DNA of 64,000 nt, taken from positions 147,501 through 211,500 of the forward strand of contig NZ_CP051666.1 of the NCBI RefSeq assembly GCF_012848475.1, written 5' to 3'. The notes beneath the pieces are model-generated. The model had not been told where the DNA came from and ran no database searches. It saw only the letters and a program-made list of their open reading frames with translations. This document shows, in pieces, positions 1 to 11,098 of the stretch; the first letter of the stretch is position 1; each line of letters opens with the position of its first letter. The DNA comes from Marinobacterium sp. LSUCC0821 (lineage in GTDB: Bacteria > Pseudomonadota > Gammaproteobacteria > Pseudomonadales > Balneatricaceae). Position numbers and translations under genes: made by a program.

Positions 1-2673
<2,673 letters not shown>

Positions 2674-2831
2674 TATAACGCCAAAGCTGTCTGAGTGCAT
2701 AACATCAGATGAACAGCTGAATGGTAACGTAAGATCGCAAGATCAGATCGATCCGGTTGTAGCTTGTATGATCGATACAGACAATTGATTACAGTTTCAA
2801 GGTTAACGTGAAAGCGGTAACCAACCAGTTT

Positions 2832-2950
2832 TGCCTGGTGACAATAGAGACATGGAACCACCTGATCCCATCCCGAACTCAGTCGTGAAACGTGTCATCG
2901 CCGATGGTAGTGTGGGGTTTCCCCATGTGAGAGTAGGTCATTGCCAGGCA
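2832..2950 (+). rRNA. 5S ribosomal RNA
   Basis: A 119-base 5S rRNA. The terminal helix is formed by TGCCTGG at the 5' end and CCAGGCA at the 3' end, and the conserved internal segments CCGAACTCAG and GATGGTAGTGTGGGG are present. It follows 23S after a spacer of about 158 bases (2674-2831) in which I see no tRNA gene. It is co-transcribed with 16S/23S and ends at the terminator 15 bases downstream. Confidence 0.97.
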
Positions 2951-2964
2951 CCTAATAAACAAAG

Positions 2965-2999
2965 AACCCCAGTACCGAAAGGTCCTGGGGTTTTTTGTT
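2965..2999 (+). terminator. rRNA operon terminator
   Basis: A GC-rich stem (AACCCCAG / CTGGGGTT extended by ACC/GGT with one mismatch) is closed by a GAAA tetraloop at 2977-2980. A run of T follows (TTTTTTGTTT). This is a textbook intrinsic terminator for the rRNA operon. Confidence 0.93.
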
Positions 3000-3044
3000 T
3001 ATCATGGGCAATGCCCCACTCTGCACTACAACGGGTCCATGTGA

Positions 3045-3359
3045 CAAACCGATGCTCTGCAAGAGCAGGTTTGGACGTTGGCTATGCCAACGCCCGTAGG
3101 GTCAGAACCATAGGTTCTGATCATTGTAGGTCATTGCCCACTCCGTTAGACAAACTTGGCGCCAGTCCATCATTTTTATACACCGCTGCGCGGTGATCGC
3201 GGGTTACTCGGGTAAAACCCTCGCCCTTCGGGCCAGCTAAAGCTGTTCAAAACTGATTGATCAGTTTTGTTTCCGCTTCGCGTTAATGCGCTCCTACGTC
3301 CGAGCGAAGTAGGGAGGCTCTGCCAACTGCACCAGCAGATGACAGGATAAATCCTGTCA
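3045..3359. repeat. Cluster of short perfect palindromes behind the rRNA operon
   Basis: This fills most of the 500-base gap between 5S and sdhE and shows no plausible gene. At least six stem-loops with 2-3 base loops lie in series: 3045-3073 (CAAACC/TGCTCT arms with a GA bulge), 3076-3092 (7 bp), 3102-3120 (8 bp, loop ATA), 3181-3195 (CACCGC/GCGGTG), 3248-3269 (10 bp, loop TG) and 3340-3359 (9 bp, loop AA). A smaller GCCC-TTC-GGGC lies at 3223-3233. A 13-base copy of the 5S tail sits at 3126-3138. The function is unknown; it could be structured RNA, a nucleoid or recombination element, or decayed rRNA-operon duplication. Confidence 0.6.
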
Positions 3360-3454
3360 CCAATACACAACCATCCCAACAGCTAATGGTGAATCCACCA
3401 GTTTTAGACTACACTTCACACCTCTTGAAAATCACCTTTAATGGAGTATGTGTG

Positions 3455-3709
3455 GTGTACAGCGAAGAGGCTATTCGTCGTTTAACGTGGCAAGCTAGGC
3501 GTGGGATGTTGGAGTTGGATGTCCTGTTTGTTCCCTTTATGGAGAAGGCTTTTCGTGGTTTAGAAGATGATGATAAGGATCGCTTCGTTAAACTTCTTGA
3601 GTGTGAAGACCAGGATCTATTTATTTGGTTTATGCAGCGTGGTGTGCCTGAAGACCCGGAATTGGCTAAGGCAGTGAAAATGGTCTTGGCCTTTGTTCAG
3701 TCCAAGTAA
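3455..3709 (+). CDS. sdhE: Succinate dehydrogenase assembly factor SdhE
   Basis: An 84-residue protein of the SdhE/YgfY family, small soluble helical proteins that help attach FAD covalently to the SdhA and FrdA flavoproteins. The family signature RRGMLELD is at residues 15-22, containing the functional RGxxE motif. The conserved LLEC-x-DxDLFxWF block follows near residues 46-60. E. coli SdhE is 88 residues. The frame is open further upstream, but GTG at 3455 (or 3452) follows a GGAG ribosome binding site at 3443-3446 and gives the family length. The next gene overlaps it, as with sdhE-ygfX in enterobacteria. Confidence 0.9.
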   Translation: MYSEEAIRRLTWQARRGMLELDVLFVPFMEKAFRGLEDDDKDRFVKLLECEDQDLFIWFMQRGVPEDPELAKAVKMVLAFVQSK

Positions 3710-4133
3710 GTTCCAGCTACAAAGTCCACCCATAGAGCGAGTCTCTTTACTCGCTCTGATAGTAACTATCACTGCTGTTTATTTACTATCATCAGTTGCT
3801 CTATTTTCACTCGTTGTGATCGTAGCATTCGCAACACTCATCTATCTTCTTTATCCGATTGGGCGCAGTCGATATCTCGAGCTTACCTGGAATCCCGTTT
3901 CATCCTCAGTTGTTCTTTTTGATCAGAAAGGGGTGGCCGCTCAGGTTGAAGCCTTAGAGCAGGTTATACGCTTACCCTGGTTGGTGGCTCTAAGGGTTAG
4001 AGTGTTGGGCAGGTACCAATCAGATTGGATTTTTTGTTGGCGTTTTTGTTGTTCTGATAATGAGTGGAGAAAGCTTCAGGTGTTGGCGAAGCTATCCCCA
4101 CTGTTTGATCAAGAGCTGACAGGCCAGATGTAA
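3693..4133 (+). CDS. YgfX-like inner membrane protein
   Basis: A 146-residue protein with two closely spaced membrane segments at about residues 17-57, a following conserved-type RSRYLELTW stretch, and a C-terminal soluble tail. This architecture, and its position overlapping the end of sdhE by 17 bases, match the YgfX family (proposed CptA toxin of the YgfX/YgfY pair in E. coli). That toxin role is debated and cannot be judged from sequence. The start is TTG inside sdhE, implying translational coupling. The 3' end overlaps the convergent nadB by 25 bases. Family assignment rests mainly on layout and context. Confidence 0.75.
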   Translation: MFSPSKFQLQSPPIERVSLLALIVTITAVYLLSSVALFSLVVIVAFATLIYLLYPIGRSRYLELTWNPVSSSVVLFDQKGVAAQVEALEQVIRLPWLVALRVRVLGRYQSDWIFCWRFCCSDNEWRKLQVLAKLSPLFDQELTGQM

Positions 4134-5716
4134 TTTTCAGGCACTAAGACAGTGTCGTATAGGTCTGGTGAACTCTCTGGGTAATCGATTGTATAGTGCA
4201 GACCGCGCGATTCCGTACGAGCCATCGCGCAGCGAATAATTAGCTCTGCAACTGTCACTAAGTTTCGAAGTTCAATTAAGTACTTACCTACTTTGTAGTT
4301 GCTGTAATAGTCGTTTATCTCTTTTTTAAGTAGTTCAACGCGGTGTTGGGCGCGTTCTAAACGCTTATCACTCCTTACAATACCAACGTAGTCCCACATG
4401 AAACGTCTCAATTCATCCCAGTTGTGTGAGATCACAACATCCTCATCTGAATCTGTTACCTGAGTCTCATCCCATGCCGGGACATCCGGAAAAATGATCT
4501 CGCTCTTAGCTAACTCTTCAGCGATGCGCTTGGCTGCTGATGAACCGTATACGACACACTCAAGCAGAGAGTTAGATGCCAGGCGGTTGGCACCATGAAG
4601 CCCTGTAAAAGATGTTTCTCCGACTGCGTAGAGGCCATCAATATCTGTTTTGCCGTCAATATCGGTCATAACGCCACCACAGGTGTAATGTGCTGCTGGA
4701 ACGACAGGGATCGGCTCTTTCGTTATGTCTATGCCGAGCTCTAAACAGCGACTATAGATAGTAGGAAAGTGCTCTTTAATAAACTCTGCAGGCTTATGAG
4801 AAATATCTAGGTGTACGTACTCACAGCCGATACGTTTCATCTCATGGTCGATAGTGCGTGCCACTATGTCTCGTGGCGCTAGCTCTGCTCGCTCATCAAA
4901 TAGGTGCATGAAACGAGAACCGTCAGGAAGTTTCAATAGGCCGCCTTCACCACGTACCGCCTCCGAAATCAAAAACGCTTTCGCTTTTGGATGGTAGAGG
5001 CAAGTGGGATGGAATTGGTTGAACTCCATATTTGCGACCCGGCAGCCTGCACGCCAAGCCATGGCAATACCATCACCGGATGCTGCTCCATCTGGGTTCG
5101 TAGTATAGAGGTAGGCCTTCGAGGCACCGCCAGTCGCTAATATGACGCTTTTAGCTAGGAATAGATCTACCTGACCTGTCGCTTGGTTATGGATATAGGC
5201 GCCAATACAGGCGTTTTTACCAAGACCAAGCTTGCGGCGGGTAATGAGATCGACGGCGATACGATCTTCAAAAAGCTCTATATTACTAGCTGCTTTTGCC
5301 TGTTGAATTAGAGTTTGTTGGATTGCTTGGCCTGTAGCATCAGCTGAGTGAAGGATGCGTCGATGAGAGTGCCCACCTTCTTGCGTGAGGTGGTAGTGGT
5401 CATCCTCTTTTGTAAAGGGTACGCCCTGGTTGATGAGCCACTGAATACTCTTTGGGCCATCTTTTACGGTGTGTTCAACGGAGTCATGATGGCTAAGTTG
5501 TGCGCCGGCAACCAGTGTATCTTGAATATGATTTTCAGAGCGATCTTCATCCGAGAAAACGCCCGCAATACCACCTTGCGCATACCAGGTAGCACCCTGT
5601 TCAAGCTTCCCTTTACTTAAAACTTGTACCCTTAGATGTGATGGAAGGTTGAGTGCTGCTGTCAGACCTGCTGCGCCACTTCCTATGATCAAAACATCTG
5701 ATTCAAATCTTGCCAT
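4109..5716 (-). CDS. nadB: L-aspartate oxidase
   Basis: A 535-residue flavoprotein that oxidises L-aspartate to iminoaspartate, the first step of de novo NAD synthesis; NadA uses the product. The N-terminal FAD dinucleotide fold is clear (GSGAAG at residues 12-17). The family blocks [17 protein letters not shown], a RGEGG stretch and [12 protein letters not shown] (catalytic arginine region) follow, then a helical C-terminal domain. Length matches E. coli NadB (540). It diverges from rpoE, a conserved gammaproteobacterial arrangement, and meets ygfX tail to tail with a 25-base overlap. Confidence 0.97.
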   Translation of the reverse strand: MARFESDVLIIGSGAAGLTAALNLPSHLRVQVLSKGKLEQGATWYAQGGIAGVFSDEDRSENHIQDTLVAGAQLSHHDSVEHTVKDGPKSIQWLINQGVPFTKEDDHYHLTQEGGHSHRRILHSADATGQAIQQTLIQQAKAASNIELFEDRIAVDLITRRKLGLGKNACIGAYIHNQATGQVDLFLAKSVILATGGASKAYLYTTNPDGAASGDGIAMAWRAGCRVANMEFNQFHPTCLYHPKAKAFLISEAVRGEGGLLKLPDGSRFMHLFDERAELAPRDIVARTIDHEMKRIGCEYVHLDISHKPAEFIKEHFPTIYSRCLELGIDITKEPIPVVPAAHYTCGGVMTDIDGKTDIDGLYAVGETSFTGLHGANRLASNSLLECVVYGSSAAKRIAEELAKSEIIFPDVPAWDETQVTDSDEDVVISHNWDELRRFMWDYVGIVRSDKRLERAQHRVELLKKEINDYYSNYKVGKYLIELRNLVTVAELIIRCAMARTESRGLHYTIDYPESSPDLYDTVLVPENYIWPVSS

Positions 5717-5807
5717 TTAGTTATCAATACTTCCGTGAATTGGGGCTCTATTATGCGAAGAGATTAAGCTTTACGTAAGGTTTTTTTAAAAAAAGTCGAA
5801 ATACTCG

Positions 5808-5835
5808 GGAACTTTTTCGAAAAAATACAATCTTA
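5808..5835 (+). promoter_or_regulatory. Sigma-E type promoter for rpoE
   Basis: GGAACTT at 5808-5814 and TCTTA at 5831-5835 are separated by 16 bases. This matches the known sigma-E/AlgU promoter pattern (GGAACTT, 16-17 bases, TCnnA). It lies about 95 bases upstream of rpoE, as expected for autoregulation. Seen by eye; no transcription start is known. Confidence 0.75.
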
Positions 5836-5858
5836 GTAGGTGTAAGGCACTGATTAGG

Positions 5859-5888
5859 TTGAAATTACGCGGCAATAACCCCGATACT
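5859..5888 (+). promoter_or_regulatory. Possible housekeeping promoter for rpoE
   Basis: TTGAAA at 5859-5864 and GATACT at 5883-5888 are 18 bases apart, a moderate sigma-70 match. A second, constitutive promoter next to the sigma-E one would fit known rpoE/algU operons. The match is weak enough to arise by chance. Confidence 0.3.
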
Positions 5889-5928
5889 GTATGCCTCTAG
5901 CCGATCTTCGGCAACTATAGGAAACGGT

Positions 5929-6510
5929 GTGACGGATTCGAGCCACAAAATTACTGATCAGATGCTGGTTGAACGTGTTCAAGCAGGGGATCAGCGTGCG
6001 TTTGATCTACTTGTTAAACGCTACCAGCACAAGATTATTGGGTTGGTTCAGCGTTATGTACATGATCATAGTGAATCACATGACGTGGCACAGGAAGCGT
6101 TCATCAAGGCCTACAAGGCCCTAGCGAATTTTAGAGGTGAGAGCGCCTTCTATACTTGGTTGTATCGAATCGCCATTAATACGGCAAAGAATTACCTAGT
6201 ATCGAAAAGTAAGCGCCCACCTGGCACAGATGTAGATTTAGATGATCTTGATTCTGTAGCTGAGTTAACAGATCTCGATACGCCAGAAAATAATCTGTAT
6301 CGAGATGAGATGCTCGAGGTGATGAATAGAACCCTCGAGAATCTTCCTGAAGAGCTTCGAGTTGCATTGCAACTGAGGGAGCTTGAGGGGATGAGTTACG
6401 ATGAAATTGCTGAAGTGATGGGGTGTCCAATTGGCACTGTTCGTTCAAGAATTCATCGAGCTCGTGAAGCGATTGATAATGAATTGAAACCGTTGCTCTC
6501 CAATAATTGA
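5929..6510 (+). CDS. rpoE: RNA polymerase sigma factor RpoE (AlgU)
   Basis: A 193-residue ECF sigma factor for the envelope-stress response. Region 2 (residues about 13-90) carries the core-binding and -10 recognition segment with FIKAYKAL and AFYTWLYRIAINTAKN. Region 4 (about 139-182) carries the helix-turn-helix ending in GTVRSRIHRAREAI. Both are very close to E. coli RpoE and Pseudomonas AlgU. The start is GTG after GGAAA. It heads the operon with the anti-sigma gene, rseC and a periplasmic protease, and has a matching sigma-E promoter upstream. Confidence 0.97.
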   Translation: MTDSSHKITDQMLVERVQAGDQRAFDLLVKRYQHKIIGLVQRYVHDHSESHDVAQEAFIKAYKALANFRGESAFYTWLYRIAINTAKNYLVSKSKRPPGTDVDLDDLDSVAELTDLDTPENNLYRDEMLEVMNRTLENLPEELRVALQLRELEGMSYDEIAEVMGCPIGTVRSRIHRAREAIDNELKPLLSNN

Positions 6511-6528
6511 GAGCGTTGAGGACCTAAG

Positions 6529-7320
6529 ATGGCGACCAATACGGAAAATTTATCTGCACTAATGGATTCTGAACTTAATGAGTTCGAATTGCGTCGTACG
6601 CTTAAGCGTTGCGATGAAAATAGTGAAGATGCTGATACCTGGCGTCGTTACCACCTTGCTCGTACGTTGATGCGTGAGCAAAATGTTAGCTCAACAATCG
6701 ATATCTCTGCAGGCGTAATGGCTGCAATCACTGAGACAGAGCAACGTGAAGTTTCAGAGACTCCACGTTCTAAGTGGACATCACTTACCAGCATGGGGCT
6801 TGCAGCATCGCTCACACTTGCTGTCATGATCGGTCTTAACAACAGTAATTTCACGGATGTGAATACGTTGAGCCAGAGCGGTGTTATTGAGCGTTCAAAC
6901 AGTAACTCTAGCCTGATGCGTACATCTCTTTCGGGTGCTGAAACTATAAATGATTCGGCTCCATCTCTAGAGGTCATTCGACTCTCAGAAGGGTTGCGTG
7001 GTCAGATAGATGAGCATAAGGCGCTTCTTGCTGGCTCTAATGCTGAGTGGCAGGTTGATTGGCTGCCAGCAGGTTTTGAGAAGGTATCCGATCGTGTAGC
7101 GCAGGATTCTCAAGCGATTCTATTCAAAAAGGGTAATCAATCGCTGACTGTGGTTGTTAAACCGCTGACGGAAGCTTCTCCAGCAGAGGGTGCCTTTGTT
7201 GAACAGGGTGTTGTTGCTGTAGGTCGCGCAGTTGATCAATACTTCGTCTCTGTAGTTGGTGATCTTACTTTGAGTGACGCCGATCGCGTGGCTGCTAGCG
7301 TGGTACACAAATCACTTTAA
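6529..7320 (+). CDS. rseA: Anti-sigma-E factor RseA fused to an RseB-like C-terminal domain
   Basis: A 263-residue membrane protein. Residues about 7-50 resemble the RseA/MucA cytoplasmic domain that holds sigma-E (LSALMDSEL... DTWRRYHLARTLMR). A membrane segment follows at about 86-103. Usual RseA and MucA end near 195-216 residues. Here a further domain, about 173-262, resembles the C-terminal domain of RseB/MucB: WQVDWLPAGF, then a FKKGNQSLTVVV strand, then VSVVGDLTLSDADRVA, parallel to WQVNW-PQGF and ITIVGELPPQTAKRIA of E. coli RseB. The RseB lipoprotein-sensing N-terminal domain is absent and there is no separate rseB here. The fusion is my inference from motif comparison; the RseA identity is firm from position and N-terminal motif. 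Confidence 0.88.
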   Translation: MATNTENLSALMDSELNEFELRRTLKRCDENSEDADTWRRYHLARTLMREQNVSSTIDISAGVMAAITETEQREVSETPRSKWTSLTSMGLAASLTLAVMIGLNNSNFTDVNTLSQSGVIERSNSNSSLMRTSLSGAETINDSAPSLEVIRLSEGLRGQIDEHKALLAGSNAEWQVDWLPAGFEKVSDRVAQDSQAILFKKGNQSLTVVVKPLTEASPAEGAFVEQGVVAVGRAVDQYFVSVVGDLTLSDADRVAASVVHKSL

Positions 7321-7749
7321 ATGATCGAAGAAACAGCTCTAGTCTCTCAAGTCGATGGATCGCGTGTTTGGATAGAAGTTGATCGCCGCAGCGCTTGTGC
7401 TGCTTGTGCCTCCGCTGATGGCTGTGGTCAAAAGCGGATTAACGACTGGTTCCCTTCCAAACGTGTCACAGTTGAAGTTGATAATCCCAACAACCTAATT
7501 GTCTCTCCTGGCCAAACTGTCACAGTGGGTCTTGAAGAGGGGGCTTTAGTGAAAGCTTCTCTCATACTCTACCTATTACCGCTTTTAGGTTTAATTCTCT
7601 CCCCAATCCTAATATCTATTTTTGGTTTTTCAGAAATTTTTCAGATACTCAGCGCTATCCTTGGTTTCAGTGTCGGGCTGCTATTTACCAGAGCTCTCGG
7701 CCGCAAAGGTGTTGCAGCGGGTGACTTACGTCCACAACTGCTTCACTGA
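7321..7749 (+). CDS. rseC: SoxR-reducing system / sigma-E operon protein RseC
   Basis: A 142-residue inner-membrane protein of the RseC/MucC family. The N-terminal domain has the cysteine cluster CAACASADGC (about residues 21-31), and two membrane helices lie at about 78-120. In E. coli RseC takes part with the Rsx complex in reducing SoxR; its role in sigma-E control is minor. It starts directly after the rseA stop codon, so it is translated from the same message. Confidence 0.92.
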   Translation: MIEETALVSQVDGSRVWIEVDRRSACAACASADGCGQKRINDWFPSKRVTVEVDNPNNLIVSPGQTVTVGLEEGALVKASLILYLLPLLGLILSPILISIFGFSEIFQILSAILGFSVGLLFTRALGRKGVAAGDLRPQLLH

Positions 7750-7797
7750 TTAAGTTGGAGATTTTTCTCCCTTATTTGAAACATTGAGGAAGTTGTT

Positions 7798-9186
7798 ATG
7801 TCCCTTTTTCGATCATCAATATTTATAGTAACGCTGTTTGTATCTTCTATCGGTTGGGCAAAGGATTTGCCGAACTTTACCCAGCTCGTTAAAGATCTAT
7901 CCCCGTCGGTTGTTAACATTAGCTCTATTCAAAATGTAAAACCGAATAGCGAAATGCAGATGCAAGGCCCAAATGGTGAGCAGATTCCTGAGATGTTCAG
8001 GGATTTCTTCCGAGGTTTTCAAAACCCGGACCAGCCTAGAACCCATCCGCAATCCTTAGGCTCTGGCTTTATCATATCTGCCGATGGTTATATTTTGACC
8101 AATCATCACGTAATTGATCAGGCCGATCAGGTGTTAGTGCGACTCAATGATCGTCGTGAAATAGAGGCCAAGATTATTGGTTCGGATAAGCGCTCAGATG
8201 TCGCCCTTCTTAAAGTAGATGCATCGGATCTTCCAGCGCTTAAAATTGGTAGCTCCGCTGACCTTGAGGTGGGTGAGTGGGTGCTTGCGATAGGTAGCCC
8301 CTTTGGTTTCGATTCAACAGTGACTGCAGGGATCGTGAGTGCTAAAGAGCGCTCTTTGCCAGGCGACTCATATGTACCATTCATTCAAACAGATGTAGCC
8401 ATAAACCCAGGAAACTCGGGTGGTCCGCTATTTAATATGGATGGTGAGATTGTGGGTATTAACTCACAGATCTACACCCGTTCTGGTGGATTTATGGGTG
8501 TCTCTTTCTCGATTCCAATTGATGTGGCTATGGAAGTTGCAGATCAGCTGAAAGAGAAGGGATCTGTTACCCGTGGTTGGTTGGGCGTTGGTATTCAAGA
8601 GGTGACGCGCGATTTGGCAGAGTCCTTTGGTCTAGATAAACCAGCGGGTGCATTAGTGGCGCAGGTTATGCCGGATAGCCCAGCACTGGCTGCAGGTTTT
8701 GAAGCGGGTGACGTTATTTTGAAGTTTAACGGTCGTGAAATTGGTCTCTCTTCTGAATTGCCAGCTCAGGTTGGTCGTGTAGCGCCAGGTGAGAAAGCGA
8801 AGGTAGAGATATTCCGTGCCGGCAAACACAAAGTTATGACGGTTGAGATCGGTGAGTTGCCATCACAAGAGGTGCTCGCGAGTTCTGCCAATCCGCCAGA
8901 GCCTAAAGCGACAAAGAGCCTGGGGTTAAATGTTCGTGATTTAGATTCACAGTTATCTGAACGTTTAGGCGTCTCTTCTGGGGTATTCGTTGAGCAGGTC
9001 TCTAGTGGTCCTGCTGCGAACGCAGGTATTCGTCAAGGTGACGTTATAACCTCGCTGGCGGGTAGCGAAATAGATTCGGTTGAAACACTGAGTTCGGTTG
9101 TGGCCGATCTGCCTTCTAACAAACCTGTTCCGGTTCGTGTGCTGCGTGCTGGTAACCCAGTCTTTATGGCGATTCGAGTTGAATAA
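7798..9186 (+). CDS. mucD: Periplasmic serine protease, MucD/DegP family
   Basis: A 462-residue HtrA protease. A signal peptide ends at about residue 21 (GWA). The trypsin-like domain has the triad His104 (TNHHV), Asp134 (RSDVALLKV) and Ser207 (NPGNSGGPL). Two PDZ domains follow at roughly 258-350 and 370-460, so it is DegP/DegQ-like rather than the membrane-anchored single-PDZ DegS. Its position as the last gene of the rpoE operon matches mucD of Pseudomonas, where it removes misfolded envelope proteins and damps sigma-E signalling. The DegS-type site-1 protease expected to cut RseA is not in this window. Confidence 0.95.
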   Translation: MSLFRSSIFIVTLFVSSIGWAKDLPNFTQLVKDLSPSVVNISSIQNVKPNSEMQMQGPNGEQIPEMFRDFFRGFQNPDQPRTHPQSLGSGFIISADGYILTNHHVIDQADQVLVRLNDRREIEAKIIGSDKRSDVALLKVDASDLPALKIGSSADLEVGEWVLAIGSPFGFDSTVTAGIVSAKERSLPGDSYVPFIQTDVAINPGNSGGPLFNMDGEIVGINSQIYTRSGGFMGVSFSIPIDVAMEVADQLKEKGSVTRGWLGVGIQEVTRDLAESFGLDKPAGALVAQVMPDSPALAAGFEAGDVILKFNGREIGLSSELPAQVGRVAPGEKAKVEIFRAGKHKVMTVEIGELPSQEVLASSANPPEPKATKSLGLNVRDLDSQLSERLGVSSGVFVEQVSSGPAANAGIRQGDVITSLAGSEIDSVETLSSVVADLPSNKPVPVRVLRAGNPVFMAIRVE

Positions 9187-9223
9187 ATCTTGCGTTAGCT
9201 AACTGCTACCGTTTCTATCTATA

Positions 9224-9260
9224 GGGCGTGATTTCTAGTAGAATCACGCCCTTAATTTAT
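9224..9260 (+). terminator. Terminator after the rpoE operon
   Basis: A 10-bp perfect stem, GGGCGTGATT / AATCACGCCC (9224-9233 and 9242-9251), has an 8-base loop and a T/A-rich tail. It separates mucD from lepA. The U-run is interrupted, so termination may be partial. Confidence 0.7.
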
Positions 9261-9293
9261 TTAGTGCTTGCATCTCTAAAGGTTCTTATCCGA

Positions 9294-11093
9294 GTGAGTA
9301 ATTTAGATCACATACGTAACTTCAGTATCATCGCCCATATCGACCACGGTAAGTCGACTTTAGCTGATCGTATTATCCAAATTTGTGGTGGTCTTTCTGA
9401 CCGTGAAATGGCTGCGCAAGTCCTCGATTCGATGGATATCGAACGTGAGCGTGGTATCACAATCAAAGCTCAAAGCGTGACGCTGAATTACACTGCGCGT
9501 GATGGTAAAACTTACCAGCTAAACTTTATCGACACGCCAGGACACGTAGACTTCTCTTACGAAGTATCTCGTTCACTTTACGCCTGTGAAGGTGCGCTTC
9601 TTGTTGTGGATGCTGCGCAAGGTGTTGAAGCTCAGTCTGTTGCAAACTGTTATACAGCGATTGAGCAAGGTCTTGAAGTACTTCCAGTCTTGAACAAGAT
9701 GGATTTGCCACAGGCGCAACCTGAAGTTGTCCGCCAAGAGATTGAAGAAGTTATTGGTATCGATGCATCGCATGCAGTGCCTTGTTCAGCTAAGACAGGC
9801 ATGGGTGTTGAAGATGTTCTCGAAGAGTTAATTACCGCTATTCCACCACCTAAGGGTGATCGTGAAGCACCATTGCAAGCGCTTATTATCGACTCATGGT
9901 TTGATAACTATCTTGGCGTCGTGTCATTGGTGCGTGTTACTCAGGGTACTCTGCGTCGTAAAGATAAAATCTTAGTTAAATCGACCGGTCAGAGTTACTT
10001 GGCCGAGATGGTCGGTGTATTTACTCCAAAACAGACAACGACTGATCTTCTACAGGCGGGCGAAGTAGGTTTTGTAGTCGCAGGTATTAAAGACATTCAT
10101 GGTGCCCCTGTCGGTGATACGCTGACGCACCAGAAGACCCCTGACGTAGATGCGCTACCTGGTTTCAAAAAGGTGCAGCCGCAAGTCTACGCAGGTCTCT
10201 TCCCAACGAGCTCAGATGACTATGAAGATTTCCGTGAAGCGCTTGATAAACTGACGCTCAACGATGCTTCGCTGTTCTTCGAGCCAGAGACATCTGATGC
10301 TCTGGGCTTTGGCTTCCGTTGTGGCTTCTTAGGCATGCTACATATGGAGATCATCCAGGAACGTCTTGAGCGTGAGTACGATATTGACCTCATCACCACT
10401 GCTCCCACCGTAGTGTACGAAGTAGAGATGAATAACGGCGACGTGATCCACATAGATAGTCCATCAAAACTGCCGGATCCAGGCGGCATTCGCGAGATGC
10501 GTGAGCCTATCGTTGTAGCGAATATTCTAGTGCCACAGGACTATCTAGGCCAGGTAATAGGTCTCTGTGTAGAGAAGCGTGGCGTGCAGAAAAACATGCT
10601 CTTCGTCGGCAAGCAGGTACAGCTTCAGTATGAACTACCGATGGCGGAAGTGGTCCTCGACTTCTTTGATCGTCTGAAGTCTGTCAGCCGTGGTTATGCA
10701 TCGCTTGAGTACAACTTTGTTCGCTTTGAAGCTGCTAAGTTGGTTCGCATGGATATCCTAATTAACAATGAGAAAGTAGACGCACTTGCGGTTATCTTGC
10801 ACAGAGATAACTCGATGTACCGCGGCCGTCTTCTTTGTGAAAAAATGAAAGACCTTATTCCACGTCAGATGTTTGATGTTGCCATTCAAGCGGCGCTGGG
10901 TGGAAAGATTATTGCCCGTACAACCGTCAAAGCTCTTCGTAAGAACGTACTAGCGAAGTGTTATGGTGGTGACGTGAGTCGTAAGAAGAAGCTTCTTGAG
11001 AAACAGAAAGCGGGTAAGAAACGCATGAAGCAGGTCGGTCGCGTGGAGATTCCTCAGGACGCCTTCCTTGCAGTTCTTAAAGTAGATGGCTAA
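9294..11093 (+). CDS. lepA: Elongation factor 4 (LepA)
   Basis: A 599-residue ribosome-bound translational GTPase that back-translocates or remodels stalled ribosomes. The G1 motif AHIDHGKST is near the N-terminus, with DTPGHVDF (G3) and NKMDLP (G4) following, then EF-G-like domains and the LepA-specific C-terminus. The open frame extends upstream through the terminator, but GTG at 9294 gives [19 protein letters not shown] and exactly the 599 residues of E. coli LepA. It precedes lepB, as in E. coli and Pseudomonas. Confidence 0.97.
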   Translation: MSNLDHIRNFSIIAHIDHGKSTLADRIIQICGGLSDREMAAQVLDSMDIERERGITIKAQSVTLNYTARDGKTYQLNFIDTPGHVDFSYEVSRSLYACEGALLVVDAAQGVEAQSVANCYTAIEQGLEVLPVLNKMDLPQAQPEVVRQEIEEVIGIDASHAVPCSAKTGMGVEDVLEELITAIPPPKGDREAPLQALIIDSWFDNYLGVVSLVRVTQGTLRRKDKILVKSTGQSYLAEMVGVFTPKQTTTDLLQAGEVGFVVAGIKDIHGAPVGDTLTHQKTPDVDALPGFKKVQPQVYAGLFPTSSDDYEDFREALDKLTLNDASLFFEPETSDALGFGFRCGFLGMLHMEIIQERLEREYDIDLITTAPTVVYEVEMNNGDVIHIDSPSKLPDPGGIREMREPIVVANILVPQDYLGQVIGLCVEKRGVQKNMLFVGKQVQLQYELPMAEVVLDFFDRLKSVSRGYASLEYNFVRFEAAKLVRMDILINNEKVDALAVILHRDNSMYRGRLLCEKMKDLIPRQMFDVAIQAALGGKIIARTTVKALRKNVLAKCYGGDVSRKKKLLEKQKAGKKRMKQVGRVEIPQDAFLAVLKVDG

Positions 11094-11098
11094 TAGAT

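Noticed and set aside
2674-2831. Possible tRNA gene between 23S and 5S
   Set aside because: I looked for a T-loop GGTTCRA and a matching acceptor stem and found none.
2831-3196. A 121-codon frame starting in 5S rRNA
   Set aside because: It runs through 5S, the terminator and the palindrome cluster, and has no ribosome site or protein-like composition.
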